A stretch of DNA of 64,000 nt from JACVRW01 sp963808545 (GCA_963808545.1 CAWEGB010000007.1:248001-312000); one strand, 5' to 3'. Shown: positions 32,732 to 40,589, counted from the stretch's first letter. Translations and numbers: made by a program. The notes: generated from the letters alone by a model not told the origin.

Positions 32732-33489
32732 CCGTGACCACGACCGACCTGGGCGCCGCCCGCGTGATCGGCTGGGACCGCCGGGAGCGACTCAACGCCT
32801 GGGAGCTGTCCACGATGACCGCGATCGCCGACGCCATCGAGGAGGCCGGCAGCCAGGAGGCCGTGCGCTGCGTGGTGCTGCGCGGCGCCGGCGACCACTT
32901 CTCCGCCGGCGACGACCTGCACGCGGCGCTGGCGGCCGACGCCGACGCCTGGGCGGCGACGATCGACGCCTTCCAGCGCCTCACCCGCGTCGTGCTGGCC
33001 GCGCCCGTCCCGGCGATCGCGGTGATCGACGGAGTGTGCGTGGGCGGCGCCCTGGAGTTCGCGGCGAGCTGCGACCTGCGCCTGTGCAGCGACCGCGTGC
33101 GGCTGCTCACCCCGGAGGTCGGCATCGGCCTCGTGGCCTCGAACGCGTCGACGCTGCTGCTCCCCGAGCTGCTGGGCGAGACGGCCGCGCGCGAGCTGTT
33201 GCTCTCCGGAGAGCCGCGCGACGCCGGCTGGGCACTCGAGCGCGGGTTCGCCACCGAGGTGGTGGCAGCGGCCGAGCTGGACGCGCGGGTGGAGCACTGG
33301 GCGGAGGTCTTCTCGCGCAGCTCGCGCGTGGCGGTGGCCGCTACCAAGGCGATGCTCAACCAGCGCCTCGGCGACCTCGCGGAGGCGGCGATGGAGCGCG
33401 AGACCGATCACTGCGTGCGCCTCTTCGGCGAGGGGGACGCGCGCGCGGCGCTGCAGGCCTTCGCCGAGCGGCGCAGCCGGGACGGCTAG
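32728..33489 (+). CDS. Enoyl-CoA hydratase/isomerase (crotonase) family protein
   Basis: A 253-residue crotonase-fold protein. The oxyanion-hole segments HFSAGDDL and VCVGGALEFAASCDLRL are present, as are TPEVGIGLVASNASTLLLPE, GEPRDAGWALERGF and a C-terminal helix, giving normal family length and order. The function is hydration or isomerisation of an acyl-CoA, likely the product of the ligase encoded upstream. Start ATG 32728 overlaps the ligase stop (ATGA). Its stop codon is embedded in a CTAG shared with the convergent BrkB-like gene. Confidence 0.9.
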   Translation: MTVTTTDLGAARVIGWDRRERLNAWELSTMTAIADAIEEAGSQEAVRCVVLRGAGDHFSAGDDLHAALAADADAWAATIDAFQRLTRVVLAAPVPAIAVIDGVCVGGALEFAASCDLRLCSDRVRLLTPEVGIGLVASNASTLLLPELLGETAARELLLSGEPRDAGWALERGFATEVVAAAELDARVEHWAEVFSRSSRVAVAATKAMLNQRLGDLAEAAMERETDHCVRLFGEGDARAALQAFAERRSRDG

Positions 33490-34415
33490 CTCGGCTCCTC
33501 CACCCGCGGGGCCGGCGACCCGGCGCGCACGGCCTCGAGCTGGGCCGCGAAGGCCAGCCCGAGGAACAGCGCCACCGAGGTGAGGAAGGCCCAGAGCAGA
33601 ACGCCGATCGTGCCCGCCACCGGCCCGTAGGTGGCCCCGAACGAATCGGTGAGCTCGAGCGACACCCAGAGGCCGCCCATGAAGACCAGCCACAGCGCGG
33701 CGGCCACTCCCGCCCCGAAGGCCAGCCACGACGCCTCCGGCTGCCGGCGCCGTGGCGCCCATTGAAACAGCAGCGCCACCGCAGCGAGCACGAAGGCCAG
33801 GCCGAGCGGCCAGCGCGCCAGGCGCCAGACCGTGTCGATCGTCGCGCTCCAGTCCATGGACTCACGGATGGCCGCGCCGCCCACCAGCAGAATCACCGAC
33901 GACAGCGCCAGAACTCCGGCGGACAGCGCCAGCAGCAGGGCCCGCAGGTACTTGACGTGGAACGGGCGGTCGCGCTCGACTCCGTAGATGCGGTTGGCGC
34001 CGCGCTCGACCTGAGCCATCGCCGTCGTACCCGCGGCCATGGCGGCGATCCCGCCCGCGGCGAGCGCCGTCTCGCCCGACTCGCGTCCGGCCGCGGTGGA
34101 CCCCTGTTGCAGCGCCTCGGTGAGGATGTCGCCGACGGCGCCCGGAGCCAGGCTCCGGATCGTGTCCTGCACGACGCGGGTGAAGTCATCCTGATCGAGC
34201 GCTGCCGCCAGGCCGACCACGGCGATCAGGGCCGGTAGCAGGGTGAGCACGATCTGAAGGGCCAGCGCCCGGGCGTGGCTGAAGCCGTCCGCGGCGCGGA
34301 AGCGGATCACGGAGTCCACGACCAGCCGCCGCAGCCCCGTCTCCCTCAGGGTCTCCAGTGCCTCGTCGCCCTCCAACTCCCCGAAGGTGCGGGGTACGCT
34401 GCCGGCGGTCGTCAC
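33486..34415 (-). CDS. YihY/BrkB family membrane protein
   Basis: A 309-residue protein with six predicted spans of the YihY/BrkB family: FSHARALALQIVLTLLPALI at the first span, an AMAQVERGANRIYGVERDRP loop typical of the family, and the late SFGATYGPVAGTIGVLLWAF span. Historically called RNase BN or a virulence factor; now treated as a membrane protein of unknown role, perhaps a transporter. GTG 34415 has no Shine-Dalgarno sequence; a TAGGCT box lies about 23 bases upstream and overlaps the divergent promoter. It shares a CTAG stop with the hydratase. Confidence 0.87.
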   Translation of the reverse strand: MTTAGSVPRTFGELEGDEALETLRETGLRRLVVDSVIRFRAADGFSHARALALQIVLTLLPALIAVVGLAAALDQDDFTRVVQDTIRSLAPGAVGDILTEALQQGSTAAGRESGETALAAGGIAAMAAGTTAMAQVERGANRIYGVERDRPFHVKYLRALLLALSAGVLALSSVILLVGGAAIRESMDWSATIDTVWRLARWPLGLAFVLAAVALLFQWAPRRRQPEASWLAFGAGVAAALWLVFMGGLWVSLELTDSFGATYGPVAGTIGVLLWAFLTSVALFLGLAFAAQLEAVRAGSPAPRVEEPS

Positions 34416-34450
34416 GGGGAAATCACGGTCGAGGGGCTAGCCTAGTTCGC

Positions 34451-34720
34451 ATGTGCCGCAACATCCGCACTCTCCACAACTTCGAGCCCCCCGCGACCGA
34501 GGACGAGGTGCAGGCCGCCGCGCTCCAATACGTGCGCAAGATCAGCGGCTACACCAAGCCGTCGCAGGCCAACGCCGAGGCATTCGACGAGGCCGTCGAA
34601 GCCGTGGCCAAGGTCTCTCGCCGGCTGCTCGACCAACTCGTCACCGCCGCGCCGCCCAAGGATCGCGAGGAAGAGGCAGCCAAGGCACGCGCGCGCAGCG
34701 CCGCTCGTTACGCCGCCTGA
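34451..34720 (+). CDS. DUF2277 family protein
   Basis: An 89-residue protein matching DUF2277: MCRNIRTLHNFEPPATEDEV, ALQYVRKISGYTKPSQANAE and AVEAVAKVSRRLLDQLVTAA. The conserved N-terminal Cys and the Arg-Lys/Gly-Tyr motif are present. Size and helical pattern fit a small DNA- or RNA-binding helical bundle, but no role is known. ATG 34451 has TAGCCT (34438-34443) seven bases upstream, so it is probably leaderless. Convergent with the sulfatase-fold gene, nine bases away. Confidence 0.9.
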   Translation: MCRNIRTLHNFEPPATEDEVQAAALQYVRKISGYTKPSQANAEAFDEAVEAVAKVSRRLLDQLVTAAPPKDREEEAAKARARSAARYAA

Positions 34721-34729
34721 CGGGCGGCG

Positions 34730-36250
34730 CTAACCGCCGCCGCCCGCGTTCGAGAAACGCGGCAGGCCCTTGGGGCCGGCGTCGTTGAGGATGAGCTTCC
34801 ACAGCCTGCGCACCTGGGCGGGATTGCGGCCCGCGACATTGCGCAGCTCGCCGCGGTCGGACCTGCGGTCGTACAGGCGCAGCTCCTCGCGGCGGTTGCC
34901 CGAGATCAGCAGCCAGCGATCGTCGCCCGCGCTCACGTAGGTGTTGTAGGAAGCCGTGCGGTAGCCGCGCTTCTTGGACGGCTTGCCACCGTCGAGCAGC
35001 GGCGACAGGTCCACCCCGTTCATGCCCTCGATCCGGTCGACGCCGAGCATCGAGAGGACCGTCGGCCCGATGTCGTGGGTGGAGGCGTAGTAGTCGCTCA
35101 CCTGGCCCTTGGCCTTGCCCGCGGGGTGGCGGATCATCATCGGTACGTGGGTGAGGGCCTGGTGCATCTCCGTGTAGCGCTTGCCCACCCAGCCGTACTC
35201 GCCGAGCAGCACTCCGTGGTCGGAGACGAGCACCACGAGCGTGTTCTCCTCGAGGCCGAGGTTGGCCAGCCGGTCGAGGAAGCGGCCCAGCCAGGTGTCC
35301 ACCAGCGAGACCTCGGCGGCGTAGAGCTGACGCATCCGGCGGAGCAGGCCCTGCGAGAGGCCGAGCTCGCGCCACTGGCCGGAGGGCGTGGGGAACGGCT
35401 GGATCGGCTCGACCCCGTCGGCGCGCGGCGGTCCGTAGAGGTCCACCAGCCGGCGGGGAGCGTCCCAGGGCTCGTGGGCGTCGAAGGAGTCGACCACCAG
35501 CGCGAACGGCTGCTTGGCCCGTGCCCACTCGATCCAACCCATCCCCTTGCGAAACACCTTGGCCGCGTTGTAATCCTGCTCGCGCCGGTCACGCGGGTTG
35601 ACCGCGAGGTAGGCGGTCATGCGCGGCTCGGCGCGCCCGTCGCGCATCGACGGCGGCAGATAGCGATCCACCTGCCTCTGGGAGACGCTGCGCTTCGGCT
35701 TGCGCCGCACCGGCACCTGGCCGTCCACCAACTCCACGCGGTCGAACTTCCCGCGGAAGCGTTGGTGCACGGGCAGCAGGAGGTGCGGATTGTCGGTGAC
35801 GTAGCCGGTGGTCCACCCGTTGCGCCGCAGCACCTCGGTCCACATCTCGCCGGTGCGCCCGATCGGCTCCCAGCCGGGCTGTGGCGGCAGGTCGTCCCAG
35901 CGAGGCTTCCAGCCGCGGAAGGGGAACGTGCGCTTCCCCTCCATGATCGCCCGGCGCGCGGGGATGGTGGGCATGCCCTCGGGATAGGCGTTGGAGAAGC
36001 GCAGGCCCTGCTGCATCACCTTGTTCATCGCGTCGGTTCGCGCGCGCGGCCCGTAGATGTGGTCGGCCCGCAGGCTGTCCATCACCACCACCACGACGTT
36101 CATGGCGTTCGGCGGGGGCGGCGCCGTGGTGCGCGTCTGAGCCGACGATTCGTCGTCGTTCGAGCAACCGGCTCCGCCGAGCAGCGCGAACCCGGCCGCG
36201 CCGGCTCCGCCGGCGCGAATCAGATCGCGTCGGGTGAGATCTCTCGCCAC
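34730..36250 (-). CDS. Sulfatase-fold (alkaline phosphatase superfamily) lipoprotein with Thr nucleophile site
   Basis: A 506-residue exported protein. The N-terminus carries a twin-arginine pattern (TRRDLIRAGG) and a lipobox ending at Cys29, so it is probably Tat-exported and lipid-anchored. The core is a sulfatase fold: VVVVVMDSLRADH (metal-binding Asp58), VVDSFDAHEPWDAPRRL, VVLVSDHGVLLGEYG and MMIRHPAGKAKG. The sulfatase C/S-x-P-S-R motif reads TIPARRAIMEG, so Thr95 stands at the formylglycine position and Ala replaces Ser. Formylglycine cannot form, which points to a phosphodiesterase or phosphotransferase-like activity. GTG 36250 is the start. The next gene upstream starts close by. Confidence 0.9.
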   Translation of the reverse strand: MARDLTRRDLIRAGGAGAAGFALLGGAGCSNDDESSAQTRTTAPPPPNAMNVVVVVMDSLRADHIYGPRARTDAMNKVMQQGLRFSNAYPEGMPTIPARRAIMEGKRTFPFRGWKPRWDDLPPQPGWEPIGRTGEMWTEVLRRNGWTTGYVTDNPHLLLPVHQRFRGKFDRVELVDGQVPVRRKPKRSVSQRQVDRYLPPSMRDGRAEPRMTAYLAVNPRDRREQDYNAAKVFRKGMGWIEWARAKQPFALVVDSFDAHEPWDAPRRLVDLYGPPRADGVEPIQPFPTPSGQWRELGLSQGLLRRMRQLYAAEVSLVDTWLGRFLDRLANLGLEENTLVVLVSDHGVLLGEYGWVGKRYTEMHQALTHVPMMIRHPAGKAKGQVSDYYASTHDIGPTVLSMLGVDRIEGMNGVDLSPLLDGGKPSKKRGYRTASYNTYVSAGDDRWLLISGNRREELRLYDRRSDRGELRNVAGRNPAQVRRLWKLILNDAGPKGLPRFSNAGGGG

Positions 36251-36257
36251 GGTTTGG

Positions 36258-36476
36258 CTACCGGCCTCGGGTGATGTCGATGGCGCGGATGGCGTGCTCG
36301 TCGGGCAGTTTGTCGAGCACCTCTCGGGTCAGGCGCTGCACATCGGTCTCGTCGTGGCCGAAGTCGTCGAGGAACGACTTCAGCGCGGTCCAGGTGATCT
36401 TCATCTGGGCCGCGGTCAGCTCGAGCCGGTAGGCGGTCTCGTCGGGTGCGATCAGGTCTGGATCGGGCTCACTCAT
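36258..36476 (-). CDS. Small soluble hypothetical protein
   Basis: A 72-residue protein, MSEPDPDLIAPDETAYRLEL then TAAQMKITWTALKSFLDDFG, HDETDVQRLTREVLDKLP and a short IRAIDITRGR end. The pattern is a single strand plus helices, with acidic termini. ATG 36476 has TACTGT ten bases upstream on its strand. It is divergent from the EVE-domain gene and lies 7 bases before the sulfatase-fold gene in the same direction, so they may be co-transcribed. No family recognised. Confidence 0.75.
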   Translation of the reverse strand: MSEPDPDLIAPDETAYRLELTAAQMKITWTALKSFLDDFGHDETDVQRLTREVLDKLPDEHAIRAIDITRGR

Positions 36477-36522
36477 GGCGCGCAACACAGTACAAGGGGC
36501 CGCGCCACTAGTCTTCGCCTTC

Positions 36523-36978
36523 GTGGCCAAGACCTGGGTTCTCACCGGCTCACTCGACAACTTCCGCGCCACGCGTGAGCACGGATTCACGGTGATCGGC
36601 GCCAAGGAGGGCCGGCGCGGCATGGCCGAGCAGATCACCCCCGGGGACCGCATCGTCTTCTATGTGACCGGGGTCCAGGCCTTCGGCGGCATCGTCCGGG
36701 TCACGAGCGAGATGTACGAGGATCGCGAGAAGATCTGGCCGGGCAAGCCGGGCAAGGTGGATCTCTACCCGTGGCGATTCTCCACCGAGCCCGAGATCGT
36801 CCTGGGCGAGGACGAGTTCGTGCCCGCGGGCGAGCTCGCGCCCGAGCTCGAGCACGTGCGCAAGTGGCCGCTGGAGCACTGGCACCTCGCCTTCCAGGGC
36901 CAGCTCAGGACGGTGCCCGAGGCCGATGCCGAGCTCCTCGGGCAGCGCATCCGCGAAGGGGCTCGCGCGGCGGCGTGA
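36523..36978 (+). CDS. EVE (PUA-like) domain protein
   Basis: A 151-residue EVE-domain protein: KTWVLTGSLDNFRATREHGF, MAEQITPGDRIVFYVTGVQA, GIVRVTSEMYEDREKIWPG, PWRFSTEPEIVL and HVRKWPLEHWHLAFQG. The EVE fold flips and reads modified nucleotides such as methylcytosine, and the aromatic cage region (Trp and Tyr residues above) is intact. GTG 36523 is used because TAGTCT (36509-36514) lies eight bases before it and conserved sequence begins at once. No methyltransferase or restriction gene adjoins it, so whether it reads DNA or RNA cannot be said. Confidence 0.85.
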   Translation: MAKTWVLTGSLDNFRATREHGFTVIGAKEGRRGMAEQITPGDRIVFYVTGVQAFGGIVRVTSEMYEDREKIWPGKPGKVDLYPWRFSTEPEIVLGEDEFVPAGELAPELEHVRKWPLEHWHLAFQGQLRTVPEADAELLGQRIREGARAAA

Positions 36979-36987
36979 GCCGCTTCG

Positions 36988-37632
36988 ATGGCTGACCTCG
37001 CGCAGCGCGTGCTCAGCGCGCTGCGGGCGCTGAACTTCGAGCAGAGAGTCGCGGCCGCCGCCGCGCTGCTGCTGGTGGTGAGCACATTCGGCCCGTTCTC
37101 GTTCGTGGAGGCGGCCGAGGTGCTGCTGGCCCTCGGGGTGCTGGCGCTCCTGTTCGCCCGCGGCGAGGGCAGGGCCTTTCACCTGCCCTTCGGCGACGGC
37201 ACGATCATCGCGGGCGCCGGCCTCTGGGCCGCCGCCCTGATCGTGGTGCGCCTGTTCGACCGCTCTCTGGGCCAGAACCTGCTGGCGCTGGCCTGCGCGG
37301 CGCTGCTGTTCCTGGCCGGTGCGCGCGAGCGGGCCAAGCACCCGCCCGACGATCTCCCCGACGAGGAGCAACCCCCGCCGAGGGAGCGGCGCCGGCGCGC
37401 GCGTCGCGGGCGCTCCCCGGCCGGACCGGGGGCCGAGACCGAGCCGTTGCCGCCGCCCGAGTTCGAGCCGTACCGGGCCGAGGCCGGCGAGCAGCTGCGA
37501 CTGGGGCCGGAGGGCGAGGAGGAGGCCGACGACTCGGACGAGACGGCCGAGACCGAGCCGCTGCCGCCGTCCACCGAGGTCGAGCCGCAGAGCGCGGCCG
37601 GGCGGCGCGGGCGGCGGCGGCCACGGCCCTGA
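36988..37632 (+). CDS. Four-span membrane protein with duplicated acidic tail
   Basis: A 214-residue protein. Residues 1-115 contain about four membrane spans (VAAAAALLLVVSTFGPFSFV, VLLALGVLALLF, GTIIAGAGLWAAALIVVRLF, LALACAALLFLAG). The remaining hundred residues are Pro/Glu/Arg-rich and disordered, with two matching units: AETEPLPPPEFEP and AETEPLPPSTEVEP. The repeat may be a docking site. ATG 36988 lies nine bases after the EVE gene's stop, in the same direction. No family recognised. Confidence 0.72.
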   Translation: MADLAQRVLSALRALNFEQRVAAAAALLLVVSTFGPFSFVEAAEVLLALGVLALLFARGEGRAFHLPFGDGTIIAGAGLWAAALIVVRLFDRSLGQNLLALACAALLFLAGARERAKHPPDDLPDEEQPPPRERRRRARRGRSPAGPGAETEPLPPPEFEPYRAEAGEQLRLGPEGEEEADDSDETAETEPLPPSTEVEPQSAAGRRGRRRPRP

Positions 37633-37732
37633 CGGCTGCGCTCCGCTCGCCTCTGCGCGGCGGGATCGGCGTGGTCCGATCGGCTGGGAGGGGTGCTGCC
37701 CGGAAGCCGTTACCTCGCATGGATCCTCGCCC

Positions 37733-37790
37733 TTGACAGCCCGCTGTTCGTCGGTATCGTGCTCAACCGTACGGTTTATAAACTGTTGAG
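37733..37790 (+). promoter_or_regulatory. Promoter and operator of the second ArsR-SRPBCC operon
   Basis: Consensus TTGACA (37733-37738) and TATCGT (37755-37760) are 16 bases apart, the strongest promoter in the window. Transcription would start near 37767, inside the perfect palindrome AACCGTACGGTT (37765-37776). A second perfect palindrome GTTTATAAAC (37774-37783) overlaps it, and CTCAAC (37762-37767) pairs with GTTGAG (37785-37790) around both. The nested symmetry and position predict repression. Confidence 0.7.
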
Positions 37791-38127
37791 ATGACCACCG
37801 ACCAGCTCACCACCACCTTCGCCGCGCTCGCCGACCCCACGCGCCGGTCGATCCTCGCGCGGCTCTCCGAGGGCGAGGCCACGGTCGGCGAGCTGGCCGA
37901 GCCGTTTCCGATGACCCTGCAGGCGCGTCTCCAAGCACCTCAAGGTCCTGGAGCGCGCGCGGCTCATCACGCGCGGGCGCAGCGCGCAGCTGCGGCCGTC
38001 GCGCCTCCAGGGCGAGGCGCTCAAGGAGGCCGCCGACTGGCTGGCGGAATACCGGGTCTTCTGGGAGGAGAGCTTCGACCGGCTCGAGGAGCACCTGAGC
38101 GAGATTCAGAGGGAACCGCGGCCGTGA
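37791..38127 (+). pseudogene. ArsR-family repressor gene with one-base insertion
   Basis: The N-terminus is a normal ArsR protein: TTTFAALADPTRRSILARLS and GEATVGELAEPFPMTLQA. In frame it then becomes nonsense. One base over, the sequence continues SKHLKVLERARLITRGRSAQ, LRPSRLQGEALKEAADWLAE and a stop at 38127. Removing one base near 37924-37926 joins the halves into an intact protein of about 111 residues. Unrepaired, translation from ATG 37791 stays open and runs into the SRPBCC frame, giving a fusion without the recognition helix. This is either a sequencing error or a recent loss-of-function. It is divergent from nothing; the SRPBCC gene follows with a GTGA overlap. Confidence 0.8.
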
Positions 38128-38585
38128 GCGAGGCGACGCCCGAGACCGTCGGCGAGCGGGAGATCACCATCACCCGCGTGTTCGAGGCGCCCCGCGAGCT
38201 CGTGTGGAGGGCCTGGACTGAGCCCGAGCGGCTGGCGCGCTGGTGGGGCAAGCGCGGCTGGAACGCCGTGCCCGCCTCGATCACCATGGACGTGCGGCCG
38301 GGTGGCGCCTTTCGCGTGACCACGGTCAACGAGGAGGACGGGACTGAGATGCCGACCGAGGGCGTCTACCGCGAGGTCGTCCCGCCGGGGCGGCTGGTGT
38401 TCGCCGAGACGCCGCGCGAGAACTGCCACGAAGGCGCCGTGGGCTCGGTGACGCTGACGGACCTGGGCGACGGAACCACGGAAATGGTCTTCCGGACCAC
38501 CATCTGGGCTGACGGTGAACTGACGGACTCGGCCGCGGGCGGGCTGGCCAGCGCGTTCGACCGGCTCGCCGAGACCCTGACCTGA
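38124..38585 (+). CDS. SRPBCC / AHSA1-domain protein
   Basis: A 153-residue AHSA1-type SRPBCC protein: REITITRVFEAPRELVWRAW, TEPERLARWWGKRGWNA, DVRPGGAFRVTTVNEEDG and PPGRLVFAETPRENCHEG are the usual family blocks, with a helical end (GGLASAFDRLAETL). It probably binds a small hydrophobic ligand. GTG 38124 overlaps the ArsR stop (GTGA), so the pair is coupled, as in the 23660 operon. The VOC gene follows 14 bases later with a good Shine-Dalgarno sequence, so the unit may extend to 39363. Confidence 0.88.
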   Translation: MSEATPETVGEREITITRVFEAPRELVWRAWTEPERLARWWGKRGWNAVPASITMDVRPGGAFRVTTVNEEDGTEMPTEGVYREVVPPGRLVFAETPRENCHEGAVGSVTLTDLGDGTTEMVFRTTIWADGELTDSAAGGLASAFDRLAETLT

Positions 38586-38599
38586 GGAGAGCACCACGA

Positions 38600-38980
38600 A
38601 TGGACTACCGACTCGAAGTCGTCGTCGTTCCCGTCGCCGACGTGGACCGGGCGAAGGACTTCTACGAGGCAAGGATGGGCTTCAACGTCGATCACGACAC
38701 CAGTCCGGCCGAGGGGGTGCGCGTCGTGCAGCTCACGCCCCCCGGCTCGGCCTGCTCGATCGTGATCGGCACCGGGCTCGCGCCGATGGAGCCTGGCTCG
38801 GTGAAGGGCCTGCAGCTGGTGGTCACCGACATGGACGCCGCCGTGGCCGACCTCTCGGGCCGCGGCGTGGATTTGGGCGAGGTGCAGGAGCTGGGCCCGC
38901 CCGACTCATCCGGCTACAAGTTCGTGTTCCTCAACGATCCCGACGGCAACGGCTGGGCCGTTCAGGAGATCCGGCCGTGA
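38600..38980 (+). CDS. VOC-family (glyoxalase/dioxygenase fold) protein
   Basis: A 126-residue vicinal-oxygen-chelate protein: LEVVVVPVADVDRAKDFYEA, GFNVDHDTS, LQLVVTDMDAAVADLSGRGV and YKFVFLNDPDGNGWAVQEI. The two beta-alpha-beta-beta-beta units are clear, but the metal ligands cannot be confirmed: the N-terminal position is Glu/Val rather than His. It has AGGAGA about ten bases before its ATG. The next VOC gene overlaps its stop (GTGA). Substrate unknown; antibiotic-resistance and dioxygenase branches are both possible. Confidence 0.85.
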   Translation: MDYRLEVVVVPVADVDRAKDFYEARMGFNVDHDTSPAEGVRVVQLTPPGSACSIVIGTGLAPMEPGSVKGLQLVVTDMDAAVADLSGRGVDLGEVQELGPPDSSGYKFVFLNDPDGNGWAVQEIRP

Positions 38981-39363
38981 CGGCCGGATCGCCGCTGGTC
39001 GGCGGCGTGGACTTCGTGACCGTGCCCACGCGCGACTTCGACGCAGCCGTGGAGTTCTACGGCACGGTGCTGGGTCTCCCCAACCCGGTGCGCTACGGAA
39101 GCATGCCCGGCGCCGAGTTCGAGACCGGCAACCTCACGCTTGCGGTCCTCGAGATCGAGCGCTTCGGCGGCACCTTCGCACCCAGCACCAGTGCCGTGGC
39201 GCTGCGAGTGGACGACGTGGCCGCCCGGCGCGCCGAGCTCGAGGGCCGGGGAGTCGAGTTCTCCGGTGACATCGTGGACAGCGGCGTGTGCCACCAGGCC
39301 TACTTCAAGGACCCGGACGGCAACCCGCTGATCCTGCACCACCGCTACGCGCCGCGGGAGTAG
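38977..39363 (+). CDS. VOC-family protein, second copy
   Basis: A 128-residue VOC protein with GGVDFVTVPTRDFDAAVEFY, GTVLGLPNPVRYGSMPGAEF, ALRVDDVAARRAELEGRGVE and VCHQAYFKDPDGNPLILHH. The HQAYFKDPDGNPL block is the family's second metal-binding edge and includes a candidate His. It overlaps the upstream VOC gene (GTGA), and the two together could be a heterodimer or a tandem duplication; they are only distantly alike. The last 19 bases overlap the convergent MFS gene. Confidence 0.85.
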   Translation: MTAGSPLVGGVDFVTVPTRDFDAAVEFYGTVLGLPNPVRYGSMPGAEFETGNLTLAVLEIERFGGTFAPSTSAVALRVDDVAARRAELEGRGVEFSGDIVDSGVCHQAYFKDPDGNPLILHHRYAPRE

Positions 39364-40589
39364 TTGGGCTGGGTCGCAGCCCGTGCCGGGCGCCCTCGCA
39401 TCAGCAGCAACCCGGTCACGGCCGCCAGGACCTGAGCGCAGGCAGCCACGATCATCGCCTCGGCCGAGCCGAGTCCCGTGGCCACCGGTCCGGCCAGCGC
39501 CGCGCCCATGGCGAACGAGCCGACCTTGAGCCCCGCCGCCGTGGTGAACACCTGGCCGTACAACGACGGCGACACCACCTGCTGGCGCACGGCGAACTGC
39601 GCCGCCAGGGCGGGACCGTCGACCGACGCGGCCAGCGCGATCAGCGCCAGCAACACCGCCAGCGAGCCGGCCAGCGGCCACAGCAGCATCAGAACACCGA
39701 AGATCGCGTAGCCCGCCAGCACGATCCGCTCGGGCGGGAAGCGCCGCTGGATGCGCACCAGGCTGAGCGCGCCGAGCGTGGACCCCACCGCGAAGGCGGC
39801 CCACATGTAGCCGGCGGCACTGCGCTCCACGCCCAGATGCTCGACCGCGAACAGTGGGAAGGCCACGGTCATCAGGCCGAGCCCGGCGAGCCCGATGGCG
39901 CCCGCCGCGGTGATCCCGCGCAGCTCGGGGACGGACGCGATCTGGCGCAGGCCGGCCGCGGCCACCCCGAACAGGGTCCGGCCCTCCCGCTCGCGCGGCT
40001 CGCTGTCGAGCCGAGGGATCCGGACGATGAGCCCGAGGGCGCAGAGCGCCAGCGCGGCCTCCACGAGCAGTGGCGCCGCGGGACCCACGGCCGCCGACAG
40101 CGTCCCGGCCAGCGCCGGCCCGATCACGAGAGCCGAGTTGAAGCTGCTGGTCTCGAGGGCGTTGGCCGGTGGGAGCAGCTCGTCGGGCACGATCGCCGGG
40201 ATCAGGCTGGTGAAGCCCCCGAACGACAGCGGATAGGTCAGCCCCGCCACCAGCACCACCAACGGGATGGTCCAGTCGGGCGCGTTGCCGACCATGAGGA
40301 CCACGGCCAGCAGCACCGCCGCGATGAGCAGCTGATCGGCCACCATCAGCACGCGCCGGCGGCCGGTGAGGTCGAGCCAGGCGCCGAGCAGCGGCCCGGT
40401 GACCAGGCTGGGCAGGGTGATCGCGGCCACGGTCGCCCCCGCCAGCCCGGCGCTCCCGGTCCGGTCGAGCACCAGCAGCACCACGCCGACGCTGAACATC
40501 TCGTCCGAGACACGCGCGAGCGTCGCCGCCGAGACGAAGCGCAGATATCCCGGCTGCGCGCGCAGCCGATTCAGCGAGTCGCGGTCCAC
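39345..40589 (-). CDS. MFS transporter (12-span type)
   Basis: A 414-residue permease with about 12 spans. The start RLRAQPGYLRFVSAATLARV is followed by motif-A-like LDLTGRRRVLMVADQLLI, with a long central loop (RLDSEPREREGRT) and a second half that repeats the fold (AAFAVGSTLGALSLVRIQRR). It belongs to the enterobactin-exporter-like branch often annotated MFS_3. GTG 40589 is used because the preceding bases overlap no other gene. The berberine-bridge-like oxidase gene starts 32 bases upstream in the same direction. Substrate unknown. Confidence 0.85.
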   Translation of the reverse strand: MDRDSLNRLRAQPGYLRFVSAATLARVSDEMFSVGVVLLVLDRTGSAGLAGATVAAITLPSLVTGPLLGAWLDLTGRRRVLMVADQLLIAAVLLAVVLMVGNAPDWTIPLVVLVAGLTYPLSFGGFTSLIPAIVPDELLPPANALETSSFNSALVIGPALAGTLSAAVGPAAPLLVEAALALCALGLIVRIPRLDSEPREREGRTLFGVAAAGLRQIASVPELRGITAAGAIGLAGLGLMTVAFPLFAVEHLGVERSAAGYMWAAFAVGSTLGALSLVRIQRRFPPERIVLAGYAIFGVLMLLWPLAGSLAVLLALIALAASVDGPALAAQFAVRQQVVSPSLYGQVFTTAAGLKVGSFAMGAALAGPVATGLGSAEAMIVAACAQVLAAVTGLLLMRGRPARAATQPNYSRGA

